From positions 1 to 7,959 of the forward strand of contig JANJUH010000041.1 of assembly GCA_024710675.1 (NCBI GenBank): a stretch of 7,959 bases of DNA, given 5' to 3'. Position numbers and translations under genes: made by a program. Source of the stretch: Lysobacterales bacterium (GTDB lineage Bacteria > Pseudomonadota > Gammaproteobacteria > Xanthomonadales > SZUA-5). A model generated the notes under the pieces. The model saw nothing but the letters and a program-made list of their open reading frames with translations, had not been told where the DNA came from and did no database searches. Shown piece by piece: positions 1 to 6,627 of this stretch (position 1 is the first letter of the stretch; each line of letters begins with the position of its first letter).

Positions 1-554
1 GGCGGGAGCGTCACGCTGCCGGAGGGTGCGTCATGGGCCATGCGCATCACGGCCAGGGTGACCAGGGGAAGCAGCTTGAGCACGGTCATCGCGCCGAGCA
101 CGGCCACGGCCCGCTTCACACCGATGATGTTGATGAAGGCCAGCGCCTCGAGCAGCGTGACGATGGCAATCGACTTGACCATCCCCTGCTCCAGCGCCGG
201 CCACAAGGCGGCCGCGTAAGCGAAGAGCACGAGGATATTGGCGCCGATGGCCAACACGCGCGCTGCGAAGAAGGTCCAGCCGATCATGAAGCCCGGATAG
301 GCACCCCAGGCATCACCCACGAAGCGCTGCGGACCGCCCGAGCGGTCGGTCAGTCTGGTCAGCTCGGAGAAGCACACCACGATGCTCATCACGGTCACGC
401 CGCCGATCAGCATCAACCACGGCGCAAAGTGACCCACGGCCCGGTGCAGGATTTCGGGAAGCCCGAAGATCCCCGCGCCGATCAATCCGTTGATCACCAG
501 GAAGCCGACACCAAAAGCCCCCATGTCGCGGCGGTACTGGCGGCCCGTGTTCAT
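1..554 (-). CDS. APC-family amino acid permease, N-terminal part (cut by window edge)
   Basis: I translated this by hand from the reverse strand: 184 residues from the ATG at 554-552, open to the window edge. It is a polytopic inner-membrane protein. Residues 12-32 form the first helix and carry GAGIFGLP (26-33), the glycine-rich unwound-helix motif of APC-superfamily transporters that binds the substrate amino or carboxyl group. Further hydrophobic segments lie near 43-64, 85-112, 126-148 and 152-172, so about five of the usual twelve helices are present. A loop with SGGPQRFVGDAWG (72-84) is also typical of the family. The likely role is proton-coupled uptake or exchange of amino acids or amines; the substrate cannot be told from this part. 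The start fits because the first helix begins about 12 residues later, though no Shine-Dalgarno precedes it and the frame is open a little further upstream. It is transcribed divergently from the amidohydrolase at 959. Confidence 0.88.
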   Translation of the reverse strand, partial: MNTGRQYRRDMGAFGVGFLVINGLIGAGIFGLPEILHRAVGHFAPWLMLIGGVTVMSIVVCFSELTRLTDRSGGPQRFVGDAWGAYPGFMIGWTFFAARVLAIGANILVLFAYAAALWPALEQGMVKSIAIVTLLEALAFINIIGVKRAVAVLGAMTVLKLLPLVTLAVMRMAHDAPSGSVTLP

Positions 555-590
555 CAGGCGTGCACCGGGGCAATTGGGGGACGGTGACAG

Positions 591-606
591 GCGACGCCGG
601 CGTCGC
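591..606. repeat. Perfect 16-base palindrome
   Basis: GCGACGCCGGCGTCGC reads identically on both strands. It lies 37 bases upstream of the permease ATG, where an operator could sit, and directly after a GGGGGACGGTGACAG stretch. A dimeric regulator site is possible, but so is a fragment of a dispersed repeat. Only the symmetry is seen; the role is unknown. Confidence 0.55.
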
Positions 607-829
607 AGGGGATGGCCATCGGCAATTCAATGCACATCCGGTCGTCGCCCTGGGCCCGGTGGAAGATCGGAGCCTACAACATCGTGAATTCGAGTCTGCG
701 TTCGATGGGCCCGCGGGTTCCAGTGTGACCACTGACGCGCCGGTGTATCGTCGCGCGATCCCTCCCGGAAACCGTAGAGTGGTCAGACACTTGGAACCGA
801 TCTTCTCAGCCTTGCGCAAGCGCTTTGAG

Positions 830-868
830 CCCCTCTCCCCTCGTGGGAGAGGGGTTGGGGAGAGGGGG
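830..868. repeat. Dispersed hairpin repeat (CCCCTCTCCC...GGGAGAGGGG)
   Basis: A 10-base-pair stem, CCCCTCTCCC (830-839) against GGGAGAGGGG (845-854), encloses a five-base loop. A third, related arm TTGGGGAGAGGGGG follows to 868, so the middle strand's partner could alternate. From memory this is a very common intergenic repeat in xanthomonads and relatives; I have not checked copy number. It sits about 90 bases upstream of the amidohydrolase start, and its last arm happens to give a Shine-Dalgarno-like purine run before an ATG at 875. Confidence 0.7.
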
Positions 869-958
869 AGCTACATGACGTCGAGCGTAGGTTCCGGGGC
901 AACAGCCGGCAGTCGCACGCGCTGCATCGTTCTCTCCTCCGCCCCCCACTGGCCACCC

Positions 959-2239
959 ATGCGATCCCTCTTCGCCACCGGCTTCCTGGCCATCGCGCTC
1001 GCCGGCGTCCTCCAGTCAGCCAGCCACGCCGCCGACGCGCCCGAGCGCCTGCTGATCCACGACGTCACCGTGATCGACGGCACCGGCGCGGCGCCGCTGC
1101 CGGGACGCGATGTGCTGCTCGATGACGGGAAGATCTCGGCCATCCGCGCCACTGCGTCGGCCGAGGGCTTCGAGGGACGCGTGATCGAAGGTGCCGGGCG
1201 CTTCCTGATGCCGGGCCTGGTCGACGCGCACGTCCACATCTCCGGCTCAACGCGCGAGAAGGCGAAGGGGCAGCTGGCCTGGGCGCTGCAGGGCGGCGTG
1301 ACCTCACTGCGCGACATGGCCGGCGATGCGCGCGAGCTGGCGGGCCTGAAACAGGCGCTGATCTCCGGCGAGCTGGCGGGACCGGCGCTGTACTACTCGG
1401 CGCTGATGGCCGGCCCCGCCTTCATGGCCGACCCGCGCCTCGCAGCGGCCACTGCGGGATACGAGCAAGGCACCTCGCCGTACATGATCCCGCTGACCCC
1501 CGAGACCGACCTCGTTCGCGCGGTGGCGATGGCCAAGGGCACCGGCGCCACCGGCCTCAAGCTCTACGCCGCGCTCGACGCCGAACTTGTGCGCGCCGCC
1601 ACGGCCGAGGCGCACCGGCAGGGCCTCGTCGTCTGGGCGCACTCGGCCATCTTCCCGGCCAAACCGGTGGAGATCCTGGAAGCCGGCGTCGACGCCGTTT
1701 CGCACGCCCCCTACGTGGTCTGGGAAGGCGCGCCGGCCAGCAACGACTTCACGCTGCGCGGCAAGGGCGATTTCGCACGCATTCCGGCCACAGGCCGCGA
1801 CATGGACCGCGTGATCGCAGCGATGCAGCGCCACGGCACCGTGCTCGACCCCACCTTGCTCGTGTTCCAGGACGACAGCGCGCCCGGCAGCGTGCCGCCC
1901 CGGCTGGCCTGGGCCGCCGAATTCACCCGCCGCGCCCACGCCGCCGGCGTGACCATCGCCGCCGGCAGCGACGACCTGGGCCAGGCGCTGGCCGGCGAAC
2001 TCCCCAACGTGCACGAGGAACTCGCCGTCCTGGTGTCGCTCGCCGGCCTCACGCCGCTGGAAGCCATCAAGGCCGGCACCTGGGGCGGCGCACGCGCGAT
2101 CGGCATCGAGGCGAGCACCGGCACCATCGAAGCCGGCAAGACCGCCGACCTGCTGCTCCTCGCCGCCGACCCGACCGCAGACATCCGCAACACCCGCAAG
2201 CTCGTGCACGTCATCCAGCGCGGGCGGGTCGTGCGCTAG
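959..2239 (+). CDS. Secreted metal-dependent amidohydrolase
   Basis: 426 residues. Residues 1-24 look like a Sec signal peptide (MRS, hydrophobic core to about 18, cleavage after SHA), so the enzyme probably acts in the periplasm. A small beta-sandwich segment (about 30-85) comes first, then a TIM barrel with amidohydrolase-superfamily metal ligands: HVH at 91-93, K201 in GLKLY as a candidate carboxylated lysine, H228 in WAHS, H249 in SHAPY and D338 in AGSDD. The C-terminal segment (about 365-426, GTIEAGKTADLLLLAADP) completes the sandwich domain. This pattern fits imidazolonepropionase-like or Xaa-Pro dipeptidase-like hydrolases; the substrate is not deducible. I chose 959 because it places the signal peptide at the N terminus. 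An in-frame ATG at 875 has a better purine run upstream but would bury the signal under 28 unlikely residues. The last 75 codons are duplicated at 5401-5626. Confidence 0.9.
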   Translation: MRSLFATGFLAIALAGVLQSASHAADAPERLLIHDVTVIDGTGAAPLPGRDVLLDDGKISAIRATASAEGFEGRVIEGAGRFLMPGLVDAHVHISGSTREKAKGQLAWALQGGVTSLRDMAGDARELAGLKQALISGELAGPALYYSALMAGPAFMADPRLAAATAGYEQGTSPYMIPLTPETDLVRAVAMAKGTGATGLKLYAALDAELVRAATAEAHRQGLVVWAHSAIFPAKPVEILEAGVDAVSHAPYVVWEGAPASNDFTLRGKGDFARIPATGRDMDRVIAAMQRHGTVLDPTLLVFQDDSAPGSVPPRLAWAAEFTRRAHAAGVTIAAGSDDLGQALAGELPNVHEELAVLVSLAGLTPLEAIKAGTWGGARAIGIEASTGTIEAGKTADLLLLAADPTADIRNTRKLVHVIQRGRVVR

Positions 2240-2443
2240 TGTCTGGACAAGTCGTCATCGCGAGGAGCGGAGCGACGTGGCGATCTAGTCTGACTTTCGA
2301 ATCAATGGCTTGGATTGCTTCGCTTCTCTCGCAAGGACGCCCTTGCGACTTGTTCAGCGGTTCCCCATGCGATGTGGGCCAGACCCTTCGTCGCGCCGAT
2401 CCAGCTCCAGACTCATGAAGTCGCTGCTCGGATCGTCTGTGTA
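2011..2443. repeat. Left copy of a ~430-base duplication flanking the kinase gene
   Basis: It aligns with 5398-5830 at an offset of 3387. The amidohydrolase part (2014-2239) shows about 15 mismatches in 226 bases and no gap by my hand alignment. The repeat part has single-base indels that cancel. The part inside the kinase gene (2354-2443) has about 22 mismatches in 90 bases. Similarity stops abruptly on the left near 2011 and fades on the right near 2443. Confidence 0.9.
2253..2339. repeat. Dispersed imperfect inverted repeat between convergent genes (copy 1)
   Basis: The left arm begins CGTCATCGCGAGGAGCGGAG and the right arm ends GCTTCTCTCGCAAGGACG; read on the opposite strand the right arm resembles the left, so the element can fold into a long imperfect hairpin. 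It fills most of the gap between the stop codons at 2239 and 2354 and could serve as a two-way terminator. From memory, closely similar elements (CGTCATTGCGAGGAGCG-type) are scattered through many proteobacterial genomes. A second copy is at 5639-5726. Confidence 0.75.
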
Positions 2444-5239
2444 CCCCAACCATTCTCGATACCCCGGGTCCCCCTGCGCCAGCCGCTCCGCCAGGCGTCT
2501 CCGCATGGCATTACGCTCTGCCGGATCGGCAGCGAGCCGCACCCGTGCAGCCAAGGCCAGGTTGGCGTCGAGGACGTTGAGGACCTGCAGGGTGAAGTAG
2601 TCGTTGTACTCGGCGAAGGCGCGTCCGCGGAAGTCGTCGATGGCCTGCCATTCACGGGCTGCCGCGGGCAGGTCGCCCGTCCGCTCCAGCATGGCGGCAC
2701 GGGCGACCCGGACTTGCACGAAGCTCTCGAGCCGCTGGTCGGGGGAGAGCTGGGCCGCGCCGGGTTGCCAGCGCCAGTAGGCGGTCGCTGCCTGCAAAGC
2801 CTCGACGGGCAGGTTGAGGCGCCCCGGGGGATTGGCTGCCAGCGCGGCGAGTGCCTCGCCGGCGAGTGCCTGCTGCCCTTGACGTTGCGCGATCAGCGCG
2901 AGCGCGGCGAGCGTCAGGCGGGGATCAGCGGCCCGGGGAGGCTGGGTTGCCGGCACCTGCTGGACTTCCGCGAGTAGGCGCCCAAGGTCGGAGGAGGTGC
3001 GCCCCAGGTGCAACTCCAGCGCCATGCGGTGGATCCGGCTGCGCGTGACCTGGGCGCCGAGGTTGGCGGCGAGCGCGGACTCACGGGCTGCTTCGGCGGC
3101 GGCGAGTGCTTCGCGCAGGCGACCTTGCCAGGCCAGCCAGGTGATGCGGCGCTGGGCGCGTTCGAGGGCGTAGAGTGGGGGCATCGTCGCGCTGTCGAGG
3201 GCCAGCACGCGCTCGGCATCGGCAGGGCGTTCCAGGAAGGCGTAGGCGTCGACGATGCCGAAGGTCAGCGGCAGGCCGCCCTTGGCAATCGCAGCCTCGA
3301 AGGTGGCGGCGGCGCCGGCCCCGTCGCCCATCCACAACTGGCAGTGCGCCTTGAAGTGCCCGGACAGGTGCGAGAGCGGCCCGCGCGAGGCGAAGGCCTC
3401 GTGCAACAGCGGCAGCGCTTCGGCACAGCGGTTGAAATCGGTCCACAGGCTCACGCCGGCGTTGTTCTGGCCGGTCCCGCTGTCCGGATAGATCGCCGCG
3501 TAGTCGCGCCACAGTTCGATGCCGCGTTCGGGATCCTCGCTGCTCGCCAGTTGCGCGTCGATGTAGAGCGCCTCGCGACGTGACAGCCGGTCCTTGCGGG
3601 CCGCGGCCTCGCGCGAGTGCTGCAGTGCCTCGCTGTCCCGGGCGAGGTTGGAGGCGATGGTGGCGAGGCCAATGTGGGCCATCGCGAAGTCGGGATCGAT
3701 CGCCAGAGCGCGCTCGTACATTCGCCGGGCATCGTCGTACTTGAGCTGCTCGTAGAGCCTTCGGCCCAGCGAATACAGGCGCAGTGCCTCGAGGTCGGAA
3801 GTGGTGACCTGCGCCAGCGGGATGCTGTCCTCGCCGATCTCCAGCTCCGACTCGCCCAGCTCGCGCCGCAGCCGCGACAGCAAGCGGTCGAGGGCCGGCA
3901 GCAGGGCGTCGGCGGTCGCCGGCTCGCTCAGGGCGACGGGCTGGACGCCCTCGAGTTCGGGATCGAAGGCCGTGACGCCCAGGCGCAGGTCCGGTCCGGT
4001 GCTCCGTGCTTCCGGTAGGAGCACCAGCCCCGCCCGCAGCTTCCCGGCCAGCCGGATGGCGAGATCGCGGTCGATGGGGGTGCTCGCCGGGTCGAGTCCC
4101 ATCCCGGCCAGCGCCTCGCGTACCTGCGCGCCGCTGATCACGTTGACGTGGCGCGACTGCGCGAGCCCCTGGCGGAAGGCCTGGTCCAGCGAGGCCACGA
4201 GGTCGGCCGGACCCCCGTGGACGGCGACGTCGGCGACGAGCACCCACTCGCCAGCACTGACGGCCAGCGACTGCGGCGGGACCGGCCTCGGCAGCCACCA
4301 CGCCGCTGCTGTCGCGAGCAGGGCGACCAGCAGGAGGGCTGCGAACGCGAGGACCCAGCGACGGAGACGAGGCTTTTGGACCGGCGTGCCGGCGGGCGCG
4401 GCGGCCTTGATTTCGGTCGTCACGGCGCCGGCGGAATCGGCCATCAGGCTGGCCTCGATCCGGGCCGCCACGGCGGCGCCGGTCTGCGGCCGCTCGGCCG
4501 GGTCCTTGGCCATCAGCACATTGACCAGACCCTGCCAGCGCGCCAGCTCGTCGGGCAGGGCGGGGACCGGGGCCTGCAAGTGCTGCATGCCGATGCTCCA
4601 GCCGTCGCTCCCCTCGAAGGGCAGCCGGCCGGTGAGTAGCTGGAAAAGCACCACGCCCAGGCTGTACAGGTCCGACCGGCCATCGATCGCCTTGGCCTGC
4701 AGTTGCTCGGGGCTCATGTAGTGCGGCGTGCCGATCGTCGCGTTCTCGGCCGTGAGCCCGCCGGCCTGGTCCGCCGCCCGGGCAATGCCGAAGTCCGACA
4801 GCGCATGCGAGCCATCGGCGCGGATCAGGATGTTCCCGGGCTTCACATCCCGGTGCACGACGCCAGCGCGGTGGGCGAAGTCGAGCGCGAGGGCGATCTC
4901 GCGGACAATCGCCAAGGCCCGCCGCGGCGGCAACGCCGTGCTCGCATCCAGCGTCCCGCCTGCCATGTACTCCATGGACAGGTAGGGCTGGCCCGCATGC
5001 ACGCCGACATCGTGGACGCCGACGATATGGCGGTGGCTCAGGCGTGCGGAGATCTGTCCTTCGCGCAGGAAGCGGGCCGCGGCCGATTCGTCGGAAGCGA
5101 GGGAGGGCGAAAGCAGCTTGAGCGCCACCTCCCGGCCCAGCGACTCCTGGATGGCCAGGTAAACGGCAGCCATGCCCCCGCGGCCCAGCGGTCGCAGGAT
5201 GCGGTAGCCCGGAATGGCATCGGATGCCGGCTGGTCCAT
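2354..5239 (-). CDS. Membrane Ser/Thr protein kinase with periplasmic TPR region
   Basis: 961 residues. The cytoplasmic kinase domain (about 11-265) has every key element: glycine loop GRGGMAAVY (19-27), K41 in VALK, E60, HRD (129-131) with K133 and N136, DFG (149-151), activation-loop threonines around 168-171 and SPE (176-178). It should therefore be an active Hanks-type kinase. One transmembrane helix follows at about 295-316. The C-terminal two thirds should be periplasmic: a domain at about 325-470 of the kind that often sits before TPRs in such kinases, a clear TPR at about 485-520 (ALRLYSLGRRLYEQLKYDDA) and helical repeats to about 925. No substrate or phosphatase gene is adjacent. The last 29 residues (Y933 to R961) match the end of the GNAT protein at 5741-6241, 17 of 29 identical, and look captured. 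The ATG at 5239 is good because the kinase fold begins at residue 11; no Shine-Dalgarno is present. Confidence 0.95.
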   Translation of the reverse strand: MDQPASDAIPGYRILRPLGRGGMAAVYLAIQESLGREVALKLLSPSLASDESAAARFLREGQISARLSHRHIVGVHDVGVHAGQPYLSMEYMAGGTLDASTALPPRRALAIVREIALALDFAHRAGVVHRDVKPGNILIRADGSHALSDFGIARAADQAGGLTAENATIGTPHYMSPEQLQAKAIDGRSDLYSLGVVLFQLLTGRLPFEGSDGWSIGMQHLQAPVPALPDELARWQGLVNVLMAKDPAERPQTGAAVAARIEASLMADSAGAVTTEIKAAAPAGTPVQKPRLRRWVLAFAALLLVALLATAAAWWLPRPVPPQSLAVSAGEWVLVADVAVHGGPADLVASLDQAFRQGLAQSRHVNVISGAQVREALAGMGLDPASTPIDRDLAIRLAGKLRAGLVLLPEARSTGPDLRLGVTAFDPELEGVQPVALSEPATADALLPALDRLLSRLRRELGESELEIGEDSIPLAQVTTSDLEALRLYSLGRRLYEQLKYDDARRMYERALAIDPDFAMAHIGLATIASNLARDSEALQHSREAAARKDRLSRREALYIDAQLASSEDPERGIELWRDYAAIYPDSGTGQNNAGVSLWTDFNRCAEALPLLHEAFASRGPLSHLSGHFKAHCQLWMGDGAGAAATFEAAIAKGGLPLTFGIVDAYAFLERPADAERVLALDSATMPPLYALERAQRRITWLAWQGRLREALAAAEAARESALAANLGAQVTRSRIHRMALELHLGRTSSDLGRLLAEVQQVPATQPPRAADPRLTLAALALIAQRQGQQALAGEALAALAANPPGRLNLPVEALQAATAYWRWQPGAAQLSPDQRLESFVQVRVARAAMLERTGDLPAAAREWQAIDDFRGRAFAEYNDYFTLQVLNVLDANLALAARVRLAADPAERNAMRRRLAERLAQGDPGYREWLGYTDDPSSDFMSLELDRRDEGSGPHRMGNR

Positions 5240-5245
5240 GGAGGC

Positions 5246-5251
5246 AGCATA
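5246..5251 (-). promoter_or_regulatory. Possible -10 box for a leaderless kinase transcript
   Basis: On the minus strand TATGCT lies six bases before the kinase ATG, with GCCTCC between. If this hexamer is the -10 element, transcription would start at or next to the A of the start codon. The bases 16-18 upstream (around TTTCGC) are only a weak -35 match. This is a suggestion from spacing and from the missing Shine-Dalgarno, not a firm call. Confidence 0.25.
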
Positions 5252-5397
5252 GCCGGGACAAAGTCGGGCGAAAGCACGGGATCAAGAGCGGGCGCCCCGG
5301 TGCGCAACGTGGCCAGCGCCGCACACCGGGGTTACCGCCCCGTCAGTGGCGGCGCTTGACGGCGGAGATGCTGCGCAGGAGCTACCCGAGGCAGGTG

Positions 5398-5626
5398 GCG
5401 CGAGGAACTCGTCGTCCTGGTGTCACTCGCCGTCCTCACGCCGCTGGAATACATCAAGGCCGGCACCCGGGGCGGCGCACGCGCAATCGGCATCGAGGCG
5501 AGCACCGGCACCATCGAAGCCGGCAAGACCGCCGACCTGCTGATCCTCGCCGCCGATCCGGCCGCAGACATCCGCAACACCCGCCGGATCGTCCACGTCA
5601 TCCAGCGCGGGCGGGACGTGCGCTAG
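5398..5626 (+). pseudogene. Amidohydrolase C-terminal remnant (duplicate of 2011-2239)
   Basis: The frame ends with GTIEAGKTADLLILAADP and a TAG at 5624-5626, matching the last 75 codons of the amidohydrolase at 959-2239. The barrel, all metal ligands and the signal peptide are missing. Going upstream, the frame is open only to a TGA at 5357-5359, and the stretch 5360-5397 is unrelated to the enzyme. A GTG at 5420 could open a 68-codon frame, but it corresponds to an internal valine of the parent (V359). Of about 15 base differences from the parent, about 11 change the amino acid, including G to V, A to Y, W to R and V to D, which is what loss of constraint would give. Confidence 0.88.
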
Positions 5627-5638
5627 GGTCCAACAAGC

Positions 5639-5726
5639 CGTCATCGCGAGGAGCGGAGCGACGTGGCGATCCAGACCGAGCATTCGAATCCATGACTTGG
5701 ACTGCTTCGCCGCGCCCGCAATGACG
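5639..5726. repeat. Dispersed imperfect inverted repeat between convergent genes (copy 2)
   Basis: The left arm CGTCATCGCGAGGAGCGGAG pairs imperfectly with the right arm, which ends CGCCCGCAATGACG. This copy keeps the GCAATGACG end that I regard as usual for the family, while copy 1 has GCAAGGACG. It lies between the amidohydrolase remnant and the GNAT stop codon, where it could act as the GNAT terminator. It is part of the larger duplication and so did not arrive independently of copy 1. Confidence 0.75.
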
Positions 5727-5740
5727 CCCTTGCGACAGGC

Positions 5741-6241
5741 TCAGAGCTTCCCCATCTTCTGCGGGTCAGGCCCCTCGCCGCGCACATCCAGTTCGAGGGT
5801 CATGAAGACGCTGTTCGGATCGTCCGGATAGGCACCGAAGGGCCCGCAATAGCGAAAGCCGTGGCTCTCATACAGCCGATGCGCCGGCTGGAACGCCTCC
5901 ATCGCCCCCGTCTCCAGGCTCAGCCGCGTATAGCCGCGGCTACGAGCCACGGCGATGATGTGCCCCAGAATCAACCGCCCCGCCCCCTGCCTCCGCTTGC
6001 CCGCCGGCGTGCGCATGGACTTGACCTCGCCATGCGTCCCATCCAGTTCCTTCAGCGCCCCGCACCCCACCAGCCCCGACTCGTCCCACACCGTCCAGAA
6101 GGTCACATCCGGCGCCTTCAAGCCATCGAGATTCAGCGCATGCACGCTCTCCGGCGGAGACAGCTCGTGCATGTTCTGAAGGTGCTCGGCGAGTAGGGCG
6201 TGGACTTCGGGGTGGGTGAGGTTGTCGATTTCTATGCGCAT
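5741..6241 (-). CDS. GNAT-family N-acetyltransferase
   Basis: 166 residues, a complete single-domain GNAT enzyme that would transfer an acetyl group from acetyl-CoA to an amine. The acetyl-CoA pyrophosphate loop (motif A) is RRQGAG at 83-88, after the beta-4 strand EVKSMRT (72-78). Motif B follows with LETGAMEAFQPAHRLYESHGF (109-129), and the chain ends with the strand SVFMTLEL (144-151). Together these resemble the YsnE-like group of small GNATs; the substrate is unknown and cytoplasmic location is assumed. Its C-terminal 29 residues and stop codon recur at the end of the kinase gene. Because the FMTLEL-type ending belongs to the GNAT fold, the acetyltransferase is the more likely source. 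The ATG at 6241 is preceded by CATTCCCC and no Shine-Dalgarno. Confidence 0.92.
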   Translation of the reverse strand: MRIEIDNLTHPEVHALLAEHLQNMHELSPPESVHALNLDGLKAPDVTFWTVWDESGLVGCGALKELDGTHGEVKSMRTPAGKRRQGAGRLILGHIIAVARSRGYTRLSLETGAMEAFQPAHRLYESHGFRYCGPFGAYPDDPNSVFMTLELDVRGEGPDPQKMGKL

Positions 6242-6259
6242 GGGGAATGAAGTCTGTGA

Positions 6260-6279
6260 GGGTCAGGGTCAGGGTCGGG
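6260..6279. repeat. Short GGGTCA tandem array
   Basis: GGGTCAGGGTCAGGGTCGGG is three units of a hexamer, the last one imperfect, 19 bases upstream of the GNAT start codon. It could be slippage-prone sequence inside the GNAT 5' region. No function is implied. Confidence 0.6.
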
Positions 6280-6433
6280 AGGTCGGCATATCGCGCCGAG
6301 TGCAGCCACCGTCTGCTCCTAGCCCGACGCGGTGGACATCACTGTGCCGGCAATCCAGCGATGCCGAAAGAGCTGGCGGCCTGCGTGAAACGCATCGAGA
6401 CGGCGCAAGCCGATCAACTCAGGGCGATACACG

Positions 6434-6482
6434 ACAACAGACCGGGACAGCCACGTCGCACAACAGACCGGGACAGCCACGT
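6434..6482. repeat. Tandem pair carrying ACCGGGACAGCCAC, 3' side of the transposase
   Basis: The 23-base unit ACAACAGACCGGGACAGCC followed by ACGT occurs at 6434-6456 and again at 6460-6482, a 26-base period. A degenerate third core, GGGGACAGCC, follows at 6491-6500. The core ACCGGGACA-S-CCA recurs in opposite orientation beyond the other end of the transposase gene (7668-7708). Confidence 0.85.
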
Positions 6483-6589
6483 TGTTGTACGGGGACAGCC
6501 CTGGTTTCTGGCGCGCCTCAGTCCAGGCATCTAGACGTCCACGCGGTCGGGCAGTGTCCAGGCTCTTCCCGGACCGAAAGCAACACGCC

Positions 6590-6608
6590 CAGGCGCCCGC
6601 GGCGCCTG
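6590..6608 (-). terminator. Hairpin 20 bases after the transposase stop codon
   Basis: CAGGCGCC (6590-6597) pairs perfectly with GGCGCCTG (6601-6608) around a three-base loop. Read on the transposase strand it follows the stop codon closely, as a terminator would. The following bases (GGCGTGTTGCTTTCGG) lack a proper T-run, so it may act as an mRNA end-stabiliser or be unrelated. Confidence 0.4.
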
Positions 6609-6627
6609 AGTTGGCTTGGACGATCGC

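Larger units (their letters stand above)
555..958. promoter_or_regulatory. Divergent intergenic region between permease and amidohydrolase
   Basis: This 404-base gap must hold the promoters of both flanking genes, because they are transcribed away from each other. I see no coding region in it that resembles a protein. It contains a 16-base perfect palindrome (591-606), a small dyad CAGTG-TGAC-CACTG (721-734), a 10-base palindrome CTTGCGCAAG (811-820) and a hairpin repeat (830-868). I could not pick out a convincing -35/-10 pair on either strand. The frame of the amidohydrolase stays open back to 560, but that stretch reads as low-complexity translation and not as protein. Confidence 0.5.
5398..5830. 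repeat. Right copy of the ~430-base duplication flanking the kinase gene
   Basis: Same order as the left copy: amidohydrolase 3' end, inverted repeat, then the 3' end of a convergent minus-strand gene. Here that gene is the intact GNAT acetyltransferase. The two stop codons of the minus-strand genes (2354-2356 and 5741-5743) sit at the same place in the alignment. Copies are in direct orientation and enclose about 2.95 kb made up almost entirely of the kinase gene. Confidence 0.9.
6242..6627. other. 386-base gap between GNAT and transposase genes
   Basis: It must contain the GNAT promoter and the 3' flank of the transposase gene. I see a short hexamer array (6260-6279), a pair of 23-base direct repeats (6434-6482) with a degenerate third copy, and a hairpin (6590-6608). 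A plus-strand frame from ATG 6361 to the TAG at 6532-6534 begins with 26 protein-like residues, but the rest is translation of the repeats, so I do not call it a gene. Confidence 0.6.

Noticed and set aside
33..587. A plus-strand 184-codon frame opposite the permease
   Set aside because: His/Gln/Gly/Arg-rich translation typical of an antisense shadow; the minus strand gives a clean APC transporter.
313..819. A minus-strand frame crossing the permease start
   Set aside because: It is in a different frame from the permease, has no recognisable domain, and its composition matches shadow frames.
875..958. An upstream ATG start for the amidohydrolase with a purine-rich run ahead of it
   Set aside because: It would put 28 non-conserved-looking residues before a textbook signal peptide; the purine run belongs to the dispersed repeat.
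3081..5324. A 747-codon open frame on the minus strand overlapping the kinase gene
   Set aside because: It is an out-of-frame shadow of the kinase, rich in Arg, Pro, Gly and Ala, with no domain; the overlapping frame has full kinase motifs.
2011..5830. Reading the kinase region as a composite transposon with the duplications as its ends
   Set aside because: The flanks contain no transposase and no terminal inverted repeats; they are host gene ends, which fits homologous recombination or duplication better.
6260..6279. Possible iteron-type origin from the GGGTCA repeats
   Set aside because: There are only three short units, no replication protein gene and no AT-rich stretch nearby.
6434..6482. 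Possible CRISPR-like repeat-spacer unit
   Set aside because: There are only two full copies, the spacer is three bases, and no cas gene is present.
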